Positions 24,620-33,249 of a stretch of 64,000 bases of DNA are shown here, piece by piece. The DNA is taken from positions 81,165 through 145,164 of the forward strand of contig SFMG01000001.1 of the NCBI GenBank assembly GCA_004554455.1, written 5' to 3'. Each line of letters starts with the position of its first letter. The stretch's first letter is position 1. Origin of the DNA: Bacteroidales bacterium (lineage in GTDB: Bacteria > Bacteroidota > Bacteroidia > Bacteroidales > UBA932). The position numbers were made by a program, and so were the translations under genes. The notes beneath the pieces were generated by a model. It was not told the origin of the DNA and ran no database searches. It saw only the letters and a list, made by a program, of their open reading frames with translations.

Positions 24620-27576
24620 CGTCCGCAAATCATTTTGAAGTCACACCATTTGCATACCTCCCTGTCTTCGGTACGGCTGAAAGGCTTGGAGACATCCGCT
24701 ATCTCCGCCAGCAGGGCGTCCAGTTCCTTCGACATCTCTTCGTTCAACGCCTCGCTCAGAGGATATATTTTCAAAGGGTCGGAGTACATGGAAGGAACGG
24801 AATACATAGAATTGTTCACCTCGCTGAGGCTGACGGAACTTCCGTCGTCGAGCACGGCAGACTCCAGCATCCTGTCATATATATAGAACTGCAGTGCCGC
24901 CCTGCATTCGCGGCGTTTCTTCGCACTGCCGTGAAATATGTCTTTGACAAGCTGGTCCGGATTGTCGGACTTGAGTGAAGAAGGGTTGTCGGAGCCGGTC
25001 TTGTAGTCCACGACCCTCAGCTTGTCGCCCACTCTGTCTATGCGGTCCACGATGCCATAGAAACTGAATCCGCCTATCTTGCACTCGCACGGACGTTCGA
25101 GGCCCAGTATGCGGAAGCAATTCTCGCCGCTGGACTTCAAGAGTTCGATGTCCCTGTCAATGGTTTTCAGCACATAGCGGGAAATGATCTCGGCCGTAAT
25201 CAGGTCCCTGCCGCTTACCTCGTCGCAATTGAGTTCATAGCATATAAAGGACTTCACCTTGCGCAGGATGTCGGAGTGCCGCTTCCTCCAGCTTTCAAGA
25301 TAGGGTAAGGTGATATTCTTCTCGCCTACGGTATTCGTGACATTCAGCTTGTCGAAACTGCGGTCGCTGAGCATCTCGTCCTCGCCCATATACAGGGCCC
25401 TCATCACATTGTGATATACGGTGCCTATCATCGCCGCATCGAGATTCTCGTTCACTTCCTCCTCCTTGCTCAGCTTCTCGACCTTGGAATAGTAGAAGCT
25501 GGCCGGACAGTCGAGGTATTTTTCAATAGATGAAGCCGAGAGCCAGCGGTGATTGCGCAGCTGTTCGACCTGATCCTCCGTCTTGGTTATATCCGGCTTT
25601 TCTGCAGGAGGGTTCAGGGATGCAGTGGCCACCTTCCACTCGACAGGCAGGTTGAAATGATATGAGAGCTGCTTGATGAAACGGCTCTCCTCCCCCGGTT
25701 TGACGCCCTCGGTACGGGAGTCGTAGGTCAGGAATACATTCTCCGCACGGCTTATCATACGGTAGAAATAATATGCCCACATTGCGTCCCTGTATTCTAC
25801 GGTAGGGAGACCGAAGCCCTTTCTCAGCTCCGGCGGTATGAAGGAGGCCGAGAAGGATGAAGACGGGAAACTGCCCTCGTTGCAGGAGAGGAGGATTATA
25901 TTGCTGAAATCCAGGGCCCTGGTCTCCAGCGGTCCCATTATCTGCAAGCCCTTGAGCGGTTCTCCGTTGAAAGGGACGGAGACTCCGGCCAGCAGCGAAT
26001 CCAGCAGTCTGACATAGGCCTGGGCATTGAGGGCGAACTCTTCACCTCGGCGCTCCGCAAGGCTCGCGATACGGTTGACACAACACCAGTATTCCTTTGC
26101 CAGGTCCAGCTCGAGCGCCAAGTCCGCCTGCCCGGCCAGGAGCTTGGCGAAAGCGGAGAGCAGTTCCTTCTGCCAATGAGCGAAGGCCAGAACGGTTTTC
26201 ACATCACTGCTGTTGAGCTCCCCCTCCACGGGTCTGAACATCAGCTCCAGCAGCGGATCCCCTTGCATCAGAGAGCTGTCCACATAAGGGGAAGGCTTTT
26301 CCTTCATCTTTCGGAGCACATCGCCCAGCTTTTCGTTGCCGGCAGCCATTTTCCTGAATATGCCGTTTGCGAATATGTCCTTGACCGGCTTGTACCAATA
26401 GCTGCAGCTGCCATTCCTGATGCGCCTGTGAATCTGGAGCGTGACCAGGGACTGCATCAGCGCATGGAGCTCGGTAGGCTGCATAGGATAGCCCATAGTC
26501 ACATTGACATCCCGGAGCGACGGATCAAGTGAGTCCAGCAGAGGCATCAGCAGGGACTCGTCCGGAAGCACTACGGCGCAATCGTCCGGATTCCGGCCCT
26601 TGACTATGTCCGAGACGAGCTTCACCTGTCCCACTGCCGAAGGCACGCTCAGCACGGTCAGTTTCGGGCGTGCCACTCCCTCCGCATCCATGGGGAAGGC
26701 CTGGGGAAATAGCTTGAGGTTCTGTTCCATAAAGAGCGAGGAGCGGTTGAGGGGATGACGTATCATGTCCCCGGCATAATCCCAGCAGAACTCCGCCACT
26801 CCCGCATTCTTCATCTTCAGCAGCAAAGTCTTCTCGCACTCGTTCAAGGCATTCAGCCCCACGAAAACAAAGCTGCCGCTATGAGGCCAGGCCTTGGAAA
26901 GCATAGCATCCACGCCCTCCGCCTTGGCTCTTTCCGCGACAGAACGGCTTATCATTCCCTCATAGGCCTCTCCCCTGGAGCGCAGCAGGGCATTGAAATC
27001 CTCATAGATGTTCAGGAGTATGTCCCATATTTCCCTGAAGGAGCTCTTCGTGTCGCGTCCGCAGCCCTTCATCAGGTTGTCGCTCACCCTTGCATCACTT
27101 TTATTGAAACGGTCCACAAAGCGCAGTATCGCTTCCCTCTGGGTATCGCTGAGGTACTCGTAGCTGTCCTTCAGGGCCTTCAGGTCCGCGATGTTGGCAA
27201 ATATCGCCTTGGGATCGATGAGGTACTTGTCTATGTCGTTGAAATCCGAGAGAATGACGTCTCCCCAGTAGATAAACTCGTCCAGGGTTTCGGCCTTGGC
27301 ATAATGCTTTTTGTAGCAGGAATAGAGGTCTATGAGCTGGCCTATGCGGTCCGAAGGTACCAGGCCTGAGCATTTCGTGAGAAAATCGCTGACCGTGACC
27401 ATCTGGGGCACGACCATAGGACCGAGTCCCATAGCGAGGGCCGACTCGGCGAAGCGTTTCTTGAAAAAGGCGATCGAGCGCCTGTTCGGGAATATGAAGC
27501 AAGTGCTGCTGACAGCATTGCCTGCCGTGGCGAGATAGTGTTCCGCCACCTGCTGTAAAAATGATTTTGTTGCCAT
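24616..27576 (-). CDS. AddB-like PD-(D/E)XK nuclease with Fe-S cluster cysteines
   Basis: A 986-residue partner of the AddA-like helicase. It opens with an inactive-helicase-like region (NAVSSTCFIFPNRRSIAFFKKRF in place of Walker A). The C-terminal nuclease has GIVDRIDRVGDKLRVVDYKTGS (near residue 850). Four cysteines that hold an iron-sulfur cluster in AddB and Cas4 proteins are seen: YLDCPASFYY near residue 688 and the final CKWCDFKMIC. Together with AddA it would resect double-strand breaks for recombination. A promoter-like site lies just upstream. Confidence 0.88.
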   Translation of the reverse strand: MATKSFLQQVAEHYLATAGNAVSSTCFIFPNRRSIAFFKKRFAESALAMGLGPMVVPQMVTVSDFLTKCSGLVPSDRIGQLIDLYSCYKKHYAKAETLDEFIYWGDVILSDFNDIDKYLIDPKAIFANIADLKALKDSYEYLSDTQREAILRFVDRFNKSDARVSDNLMKGCGRDTKSSFREIWDILLNIYEDFNALLRSRGEAYEGMISRSVAERAKAEGVDAMLSKAWPHSGSFVFVGLNALNECEKTLLLKMKNAGVAEFCWDYAGDMIRHPLNRSSLFMEQNLKLFPQAFPMDAEGVARPKLTVLSVPSAVGQVKLVSDIVKGRNPDDCAVVLPDESLLMPLLDSLDPSLRDVNVTMGYPMQPTELHALMQSLVTLQIHRRIRNGSCSYWYKPVKDIFANGIFRKMAAGNEKLGDVLRKMKEKPSPYVDSSLMQGDPLLELMFRPVEGELNSSDVKTVLAFAHWQKELLSAFAKLLAGQADLALELDLAKEYWCCVNRIASLAERRGEEFALNAQAYVRLLDSLLAGVSVPFNGEPLKGLQIMGPLETRALDFSNIILLSCNEGSFPSSSFSASFIPPELRKGFGLPTVEYRDAMWAYYFYRMISRAENVFLTYDSRTEGVKPGEESRFIKQLSYHFNLPVEWKVATASLNPPAEKPDITKTEDQVEQLRNHRWLSASSIEKYLDCPASFYYSKVEKLSKEEEVNENLDAAMIGTVYHNVMRALYMGEDEMLSDRSFDKLNVTNTVGEKNITLPYLESWRKRHSDILRKVKSFICYELNCDEVSGRDLITAEIISRYVLKTIDRDIELLKSSGENCFRILGLERPCECKIGGFSFYGIVDRIDRVGDKLRVVDYKTGSDNPSSLKSDNPDQLVKDIFHGSAKKRRECRAALQFYIYDRMLESAVLDDGSSVSLSEVNNSMYSVPSMYSDPLKIYPLSEALNEEMSKELDALLAEIADVSKPFSRTEDREVCKWCDFKMICGR

Positions 27577-27634
27577 ACGTTAATATATACTCAGCAGCCG
27601 GAGTTTTATTTCACTGAAGAAACGGATATTTTCT

Positions 27635-27666
27635 CAAATTTACGATTTGCCTGTCATATTTGGAAA
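27635..27666 (-). promoter_or_regulatory. promoter of the AddB-AddA-like operon
   Basis: On the minus strand TTTC (27666-27663), 20 bases, then TAAATTTG (27642-27635). This is one mismatch from TTTG-N20-TAnnTTTG and sits 59 bases before the start codon. Confidence 0.5.
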
Positions 27667-27674
27667 TATATACA

Positions 27675-27682
27675 TATATTTG
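27675..27682 (+). promoter_or_regulatory. -7 box of rubrerythrin promoter
   Basis: TATATTTG fits TAnnTTTG, 46 bases upstream of the rubrerythrin ATG. Upstream TTTG copies at 27646 and 27659 are not at standard spacing (25 and 12 bases). Confidence 0.42.
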
Positions 27683-27728
27683 TATGACAGTTTAGAACAA
27701 TTTTAATTAACGGATAATTTTTGAAAAA

Positions 27729-28280
27729 ATGAAAAAGAAATTCAGATGTCTGGTTTGCGGTTTCGTCTATGAGGGCGAAAATCCGCCTGCAGAGTGCCCA
27801 CAGTGCCATGCAAAAGCTGAGAAGTTCGTTGAAATCGTTGAGGGCGCAGGTCTTTCCTTCGCTTGCGAGCACGGACTCGGAGACGGCGTTGTCGAGGATG
27901 CGGAGATCATGCAGGGACTCCACGACCACTTCAACGGAGAATGCACCGAAGTGGGAATGTATCTTGCAATGTCCCGTCAGGCAGACAGGGAGGGATATCC
28001 TGAGATCGCCGAGGCATTCAAGAGATATGCGTGGGAAGAGGCTGAGCACGCTTCGAAGTTCGCCGAACTCCTCGGAGAGGTGGTATGGGACACCAAGACC
28101 AACCTTGCCAAGAGGATGGAGGCAGAGTCAGGCGCCTGCGAGGGCAAGCTTATGATAGCAAAACGCGCAAAACAGCTTGGCTATGACGCTATCCACGACA
28201 CCGTTCACGAGATGGCAAAGGATGAAGCCCGCCACGGTTGCGGCTTCCAGGGTCTCTACAAGCGCTATTTCGAGAAGTAG
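27729..28280 (+). CDS. rbr: reverse rubrerythrin (N-terminal rubredoxin domain)
   Basis: A 183-residue iron protein that detoxifies hydrogen peroxide and oxygen in anaerobes. The rubredoxin-like iron site is C7-x2-C10 and C23-x2-C26 at the N-terminus, followed by a ferritin-like diiron domain with GECTEVGMYLAMSR, WEEAEHASKFAEL and MAKDEARHGCGF. The order rubredoxin first, diiron second is that of reverse rubrerythrins; classical ones have it last. It stands alone, convergent with the S4 gene 20 bases away. Confidence 0.93.
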   Translation: MKKKFRCLVCGFVYEGENPPAECPQCHAKAEKFVEIVEGAGLSFACEHGLGDGVVEDAEIMQGLHDHFNGECTEVGMYLAMSRQADREGYPEIAEAFKRYAWEEAEHASKFAELLGEVVWDTKTNLAKRMEAESGACEGKLMIAKRAKQLGYDAIHDTVHEMAKDEARHGCGFQGLYKRYFEK

Positions 28281-28300
28281 AAATTCCTTCCCGTCAGAAA

Positions 28301-28693
28301 TTACATAGAATCATCGAAATCAAGGGCGTCCCAGAGCGAATCCATCTGGCGACGCTCTTTTTTTGTCGGACGGCCAGCTCCCCTGTCACGCTTGAGGAAG
28401 AAGGTCTCGACCGGGGCACGCAGCTTGTCCAGTTCCTCCTGAGGGGTAAGGTTCTCGGCGTAGCGTGGCACCAGGGCCGCACCCTGGCGCTTGTCCACAG
28501 GCTCGATTACCCGGAAAGTGTAGCACACCGCCCCCTTGCGCACGCTGATGAGGTCCCCGGTCACAACCGCCCTGGACGGCTTGATGTCGGCCGAATTGAC
28601 CTTCACCTTGCCGCCCTTGCAGGCATCTGTGGCATCGCTGCGGCTCTTGAAGACGCGTATGCACCAGAGGTATTTGTCAATTCTTACCTCCAT
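28301..28693 (-). CDS. S4-domain RNA-binding protein (Hsp15/HslR-like)
   Basis: A 130-residue protein whose first 60 residues are an S4 domain: MEVRIDKYLWCIRVFKSRSDATDACKG in the usual R-x-D-K-x-L-W pattern, then GKVKVNSADIKPSRAV. Hsp15 homologues bind stalled 50S subunits carrying peptidyl-tRNA. The C-terminal tail is basic (KRDRGAGRPTKKERRQ), as in Hsp15. The start at 28693 overlaps the end of manA by 17 bases; an ATG two codons earlier is also possible. Confidence 0.88.
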   Translation of the reverse strand: MEVRIDKYLWCIRVFKSRSDATDACKGGKVKVNSADIKPSRAVVTGDLISVRKGAVCYTFRVIEPVDKRQGAALVPRYAENLTPQEELDKLRAPVETFFLKRDRGAGRPTKKERRQMDSLWDALDFDDSM

Positions 28694-29828
28694 CTTCATT
28701 TTCGAGGCCTTCGTAGTCCTCTCCCTCGAGGAAGGCCTCCGTATCCGGGTTTATATAGCTGTCGGGGGCCTCGTGCAGTCCCGCCGTCGCTTCGAGCACA
28801 ACAGAGCCGGCACTGCGCGGAACGATGTAGAACTCGCCCATATCGGCAGGAATGAGTACGGTGCTGCCCCTTTTGAGCAGGATGTTGTCCATAGCCGTAC
28901 CTCCCGCAGGGTCCGGATGAGGCTGCTGTATGGAGACTTCGCCCTCGACGCACATATATACGTGGAAGACCCCGCTGTTCTCCGCATCTATGCGCAGAGG
29001 CTCTTTCACCCTCATCTCGGTGACCGTAAGTTCCTGACGGTCAACAAGGGTACGCAGTGGCTCCTCAGAGGCCCTGATCCAGCAGGATGGGTCGAAAGCG
29101 CCGTAGTCTATGATATCCATCGCTTCGGCCAGATGGATCGGACGGGCCGTGGCCGGGTTCTTCTCGCGTCCCCAGTCGTAGAGACGGAAGGTGAGGTTGG
29201 AGGACTCCTGGATCTCGGCTATGAGTATGCCGCCGTCAGCCGCATGCACGGTGCCCGGCTTCATCATTATGGCGTCTCCCTTCGCAGGCTCTATCACATT
29301 GAGTATCTCCTCGACCGTACCGGCCTGGCAGCGATCGTAGAGTTCCTGGGCGCTTACCTCGCGCTTGAAACCGGCATATATCCTGGCTCCCGGCTTCACA
29401 TCCATTATATACCACATCTCGGCCTTGCCGAGGGAGTCGTAGCGGGCGATGGCTGTCTCGTCGTCAGGATGCACCTGGACGGAGAGCTTGTCATTGATAT
29501 CCAGATATTTGATAAGCAGCGGGAACTGGCGTCCGTACTGGTTGAAGACCTTCTCGCCCACAATGCGGTCCAGGTAAGTCTCCATCAGATCGCTTATGCT
29601 GTTGCCGGCGAGCCAGCCTTCGCTGACCAGACTGTCACGGAAGCCCATGTCCGCTATCTCCCAGCTCTCGCCTATCCTGTCTTCCGTACTCAGATGATGT
29701 TCGTTTCCCTCCTCGTCGGCCTCGACGAAGTCTTTGCCCAGCTGACGTATGAGCGCATCGCCTCCCCAAGGGCTTTTGGATGCAATAGGAATGAACTGCA
29801 GGGGATACAACTGTTTCTTTTCTTCCAT
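28677..29828 (-). CDS. manA: mannose-6-phosphate isomerase, class I
   Basis: A 383-residue cupin-type isomerase interconverting mannose-6-phosphate and fructose-6-phosphate. The zinc ligands are in LSVQVHPDD (Gln and His), the Glu of AEMWYIMD and the His of PGTVHAADGG; the NLTFRLYDWGRE segment is also typical. Length is slightly above the short Bacteroidota and Gram-positive forms (about 320). The C-terminal extension (about residues 325-383) is acidic with many Glu. It is third in an operon with the FAD oxidoreductase and flavin reductase genes. Confidence 0.9.
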   Translation of the reverse strand: MEEKKQLYPLQFIPIASKSPWGGDALIRQLGKDFVEADEEGNEHHLSTEDRIGESWEIADMGFRDSLVSEGWLAGNSISDLMETYLDRIVGEKVFNQYGRQFPLLIKYLDINDKLSVQVHPDDETAIARYDSLGKAEMWYIMDVKPGARIYAGFKREVSAQELYDRCQAGTVEEILNVIEPAKGDAIMMKPGTVHAADGGILIAEIQESSNLTFRLYDWGREKNPATARPIHLAEAMDIIDYGAFDPSCWIRASEEPLRTLVDRQELTVTEMRVKEPLRIDAENSGVFHVYMCVEGEVSIQQPHPDPAGGTAMDNILLKRGSTVLIPADMGEFYIVPRSAGSVVLEATAGLHEAPDSYINPDTEAFLEGEDYEGLENEDGGKN

Positions 29829-29833
29829 AAGCT

Positions 29834-30406
29834 CTATTTCTTTTTCTTCTTTACCGACCAGCCGAAGCTGCCTATGAATCTGCCGAGACTGAAATAGGCC
29901 CCGTGCGAATAGGCGATGGGGGCAGCGGCCTCCAGCTCGAATTTGCCGCTTTCCGGGTTTATGAGTTCCTCATCCACCTGGACGTTCACCACTTCGGCGA
30001 GGAACATATCGTGGGAACCCAACTCTATGACCCGGGTAACCTTGCACTCTATGTTCACCGGGGATTCCAGCACCAGCGGGGCGTCCACAAGGGCGCCCTT
30101 GACCGGAGTCAGTCCCATCTCTTTCCATTTGTCATAGTCCCTGCCGCTGCGCACTCCGCACCAGTCCGTAGCCCTGGCAAGGGCCTCGGTAGTGATGTTT
30201 ATCACGAATTCCCCGGTTCTGGAGATGAGTTCGTGCGAGAGACGGCTCTTGCGTATGGAGACATAGCACATTGCCGGGTCGCTGCAGACCGTTCCGGTCC
30301 ACGCGGCCGTCATGAGGTTCCACTCCTCCCTCTTGCTTCCACAACTTACCAGGACTGCCGGAAGCGGGTAAATCATAGTACCCGGTTTGAAAGTCCTCTT
30401 GCTCAT
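29834..30406 (-). CDS. flavin reductase family protein (FMN-binding split barrel)
   Basis: A 190-residue protein of the flavin reductase-like family that binds FMN and reduces flavins with NAD(P)H, or is a related flavoprotein. It shows PLPAVLVSCGSKREEWNLMT, WTGTVCSDPAMCYVSIRKSRLSHELI, the GEFVINITTEAL strand and a later DMFLAEVVNVQVDEEL. The tail ends with KKKKK-like basic residues. It starts inside the last 4 bases of the FAD oxidoreductase gene, so the two are translationally linked and may act as a pair. Confidence 0.88.
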   Translation of the reverse strand: MSKRTFKPGTMIYPLPAVLVSCGSKREEWNLMTAAWTGTVCSDPAMCYVSIRKSRLSHELISRTGEFVINITTEALARATDWCGVRSGRDYDKWKEMGLTPVKGALVDAPLVLESPVNIECKVTRVIELGSHDMFLAEVVNVQVDEELINPESGKFELEAAAPIAYSHGAYFSLGRFIGSFGWSVKKKKK

Positions 30407-31710
30407 AGCTGAGCCCCCATATTCTTAAGTTCGGCGACCAGGGCCGGCACATCCACGTCCTGCACGGACACGCCTGAAGCCGACGCAAGGGCCGCCGCAA
30501 CGCCTGCCGCCTGTCCGCTGCCCATACAGCTTGCCTGCACACGCAGGGACGCAAAGGCCACCCTGTCGGCGGAAAGGCAGCGTCCGGCTACCAGCAGGTT
30601 TGGGAAACCCTCCGCAATGAGGGCACGGTAAGGCACGTAGGCCGGCTCCTCCAGGAAAGTGACGCTCTGACTGGCTCCCTTCGAAGCGTGTATGTCTATA
30701 GGATGGGCGCCGCGGGAGATGCTGTCCTCATAGTGGAAGGCATTGAGATACTCCTGCGCGCTTATGACGTGCATGCCTTTGATATTCCTTGTCTCGCGCA
30801 CTCCGCCATTCACGGCCACGGAGGCCACATAGCAATTCCGGAACTCCGGGAAAAGCTTCCGGAATATCCCGGCCATACGGAAACAGTCCTCGCGGAGACT
30901 GCACTCGGCGGCGCTCAGCTGCTCCGCATCGCAGGCGTCGGCGGAAACGCGCGTGACGTTCACTGCCACACAGCCGTCGTGCAGGGTGGTGCAGTACCAC
31001 GGCCCGCCGAAATCCGGGATATCCAGTTCCTCCTGGAGCTCAAGCATTTTCTTTCGCATAGGCAGGCAGTAGCAGTTTTCACCCTGCTTGTTGTGATGCA
31101 TGGCCTCGCGTACCATAGGGGAATCCGTATCCACCCCGTTTAGAATGAAATAGGAGGACATTGGCTGCAGGGGACGTCCGCTCTTGTCCTGCATAGGGAC
31201 TCCGGCCATATATGCCAGGTCGGCATCGCCCGTGCAGTCGATGAAGACGTCTGCATCCAGGGCCTGGGAGCCGCTCTTGTTCTCTATGATCACCTGACTT
31301 ATCCTGCCATCCCCGCAGACACAGCCGCTCAGATAGGAATGAAGGTAGAGTTTCACCCCGGCTTCGAGCACCATTCTCTGACAAAGCAGCTTGTAGAGCT
31401 CAGGGTCAAAGGCGACGTTGCCCAGAGGCTTCTCTATAAGACCGCCGCCAAGTTCTTCAAGTCTCTCTATGAACTCCCATGGTATGCCCCCTATGACCTT
31501 GCGTCCCTTGTAGGTGAAGACACTGAGCGGGGCGACATAGGAAGTGGTGGCCATGCCTCCGAGGAAGCCGTACTGCTCGACCAGGGCCACGCTTGCTCCC
31601 TTTCTCGCGGCTGCTATGGCTGCTATGAAGCCGGCAGGGCCGCCGCCGCAGACTACGACGTCATATCTGCCGACGACGGGTATATTCTTTTCGATTCTTA
31701 TCGTTTCCAT
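30403..31710 (-). CDS. FAD-dependent oxidoreductase (FAD_oxidored family)
   Basis: A 435-residue flavoprotein with an N-terminal FAD-binding GxGxxG-type loop VVVCGGGPAGFIAAIAAARKG followed by VALVEQYGFLGGMATTS. Later motifs are VFIDCTGDADLAYMAGVP and a C-terminal FPNLLVAGRCLSADRVAFAS with SCMGSGQAAGVAAAL. This family is widespread in Bacteroidota and Planctomycetes; most members lack a known substrate. It is first in the four-gene minus-strand operon and divergent from the symporter gene. Confidence 0.87.
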   Translation of the reverse strand: METIRIEKNIPVVGRYDVVVCGGGPAGFIAAIAAARKGASVALVEQYGFLGGMATTSYVAPLSVFTYKGRKVIGGIPWEFIERLEELGGGLIEKPLGNVAFDPELYKLLCQRMVLEAGVKLYLHSYLSGCVCGDGRISQVIIENKSGSQALDADVFIDCTGDADLAYMAGVPMQDKSGRPLQPMSSYFILNGVDTDSPMVREAMHHNKQGENCYCLPMRKKMLELQEELDIPDFGGPWYCTTLHDGCVAVNVTRVSADACDAEQLSAAECSLREDCFRMAGIFRKLFPEFRNCYVASVAVNGGVRETRNIKGMHVISAQEYLNAFHYEDSISRGAHPIDIHASKGASQSVTFLEEPAYVPYRALIAEGFPNLLVAGRCLSADRVAFASLRVQASCMGSGQAAGVAAALASASGVSVQDVDVPALVAELKNMGAQL

Positions 31711-31735
31711 CTCCTTGTTATGCCGAAAGGGCCGA

Positions 31736-31743
31736 CAAAGTTA
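31736..31743 (-). promoter_or_regulatory. -7 box for the FAD oxidoreductase operon
   Basis: TAACTTTG on the minus strand, 25 bases before the start codon at 31710. It matches TAnnTTTG, but no -33 box was found at the usual distance. Confidence 0.42.
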
Positions 31744-31758
31744 CGAATTTATTTTCAC

Positions 31759-31766
31759 TAACTTTG
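31759..31766 (+). promoter_or_regulatory. -7 box for the symporter gene
   Basis: TAACTTTG on the plus strand, 19 bases before the ATG at 31786. It is identical to the oppositely facing box 15 bases away, forming a symmetric divergent pair. Confidence 0.45.
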
Positions 31767-31785
31767 CCGCCTCAACACACAGCTT

Positions 31786-33249
31786 ATGAAACTCTCAGCA
31801 ATTATCGCAACCATACTTTCCTGGTTCGCATTGGTTTTCATAATCTCCTGGATATCAGGCAGGAAAAGCGACAACTCTACCTTTTTCAGCGGCAAGCGCA
31901 ACCAGCCATGGTACATAGTCGCCTTCGCGATGATAGGTTCCGCGATGTCCGGCGTCACCTTCGTATCGGTTCCGGGAATGGTCGCGGCATCCGCATTCGG
32001 ATATATGCAGATGGCGCTGGGCTTCATTGCCGGACAGGCCGTGATAGCCTTCGTGCTGGTGCCTCTGTTCTACAGGATGAACGTGATTTCCATATATTCC
32101 TACCTGGAACAGCGTTTCGGACTGTCTTCCTACCGCACCGGCGCCTGGTGTTTCTTCATCTCCAAGCTGCTCGGCGCCGCAGTCCGGCTCTTCCTGGTCT
32201 GCATATCCCTGCAACTGATGCTGTTCGGGCCTCTGGGACTCCCCTTTGTACTGAACGTCGCCGTCTGCATAGCCGTACTGCTGCTCTACACCTACCGGGG
32301 CGGCGTGAAATCGGTGATATGGATAGATTTCCTCAAGACTATATGCATGGTCAGCGCCATAGTGCTGAGCATAGTCTTCATAGCCAGGGCTTCGGGACTT
32401 GACCTCGGCTCACTCTGCCGCGGAATCAGAGACAGCGGGATGTCCCGCATGTTCTACTTCGACGACCCTAAGCATCCGCAGTATTTCTTCAAGCAGTTCT
32501 TCGGAGGACTCTTCACCGTAGTGGCGATGACGGGACTGGATCAGGATATGATGCAGCGCTCGCTTGCCTGCCGCAACTTCAGGGACGCCCAGAAGAACGT
32601 GATTACCAGTTCCCTGCTACAGACCGTAGTGATCTTCCTCTTCCTGGTGCTGGGCGTGCTGCTCTATGACTTCGCCGGGGCCAACGGGATCGAGGCAGCC
32701 GGAGACAGTCTCTTCCCGGCGGTGGCCACCAGCGGCAAGCTCCCGATCGTGGTCGGAGTCTTCTTCGTGGCGGGTCTCATTGCCTGTTCCTATGCCGCAG
32801 GTGGCTCAGCCCTTACGGCCCTGACCACTTCCTTCACCCTGGACATACTGCACGCCGATCTCAAGGGCGAGGAGAAACTCTCCAAGACCAGAAAGACAGT
32901 ACACATAGCGATGGCCCTTGCCCTGGGCGCTACCATAGTGATATTCAACTATTTGAATAACACCAGCGCCATCGATGCCGTATATAAGCTGGCCAGCTAC
33001 ACCTACGGTCCCATACTGGGTATGTTCGCCTTCGGCATCCTTACCCGCAGGCAGGTACGCGACCGTCTGGTTCCCGTGGTGGCCATAACGGCACCGGCGC
33101 TCTGCCTTGTGCTTGCACACAACTCAGAGCGCTGGTTCAACGGATATCAGTTCAGTTACGAACTGCTTATTGTCAATGCCTTGCTTACCTTCCTCGGACT
33201 TATCGTCTGTTCTTCGGGAGCAAAGAAGTCTCAGTGCAGCGGGCGCTGA
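31786..33249 (+). CDS. sodium:solute symporter family transporter
   Basis: A 487-residue inner-membrane protein of the SSS family with about 13 hydrophobic helices. Family signs are the N-terminal SGRKSDNSTFFSGKRNQPWYIVAFAMIGSAMSG (sodium-site helix 1 region), GGVKSVIWIDFLKT and TGLDQDMMQRSLACRNFRDAQKN. The family carries sugars, nucleosides, vitamins or sialic acid; substrate cannot be assigned. Nearby manA, GH3 and the FAD oxidoreductase are consistent with a sugar or glycoside, but that is inference. The last 50 bases overlap the GH3 gene convergently. Confidence 0.9.
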   Translation: MKLSAIIATILSWFALVFIISWISGRKSDNSTFFSGKRNQPWYIVAFAMIGSAMSGVTFVSVPGMVAASAFGYMQMALGFIAGQAVIAFVLVPLFYRMNVISIYSYLEQRFGLSSYRTGAWCFFISKLLGAAVRLFLVCISLQLMLFGPLGLPFVLNVAVCIAVLLLYTYRGGVKSVIWIDFLKTICMVSAIVLSIVFIARASGLDLGSLCRGIRDSGMSRMFYFDDPKHPQYFFKQFFGGLFTVVAMTGLDQDMMQRSLACRNFRDAQKNVITSSLLQTVVIFLFLVLGVLLYDFAGANGIEAAGDSLFPAVATSGKLPIVVGVFFVAGLIACSYAAGGSALTALTTSFTLDILHADLKGEEKLSKTRKTVHIAMALALGATIVIFNYLNNTSAIDAVYKLASYTYGPILGMFAFGILTRRQVRDRLVPVVAITAPALCLVLAHNSERWFNGYQFSYELLIVNALLTFLGLIVCSSGAKKSQCSGR

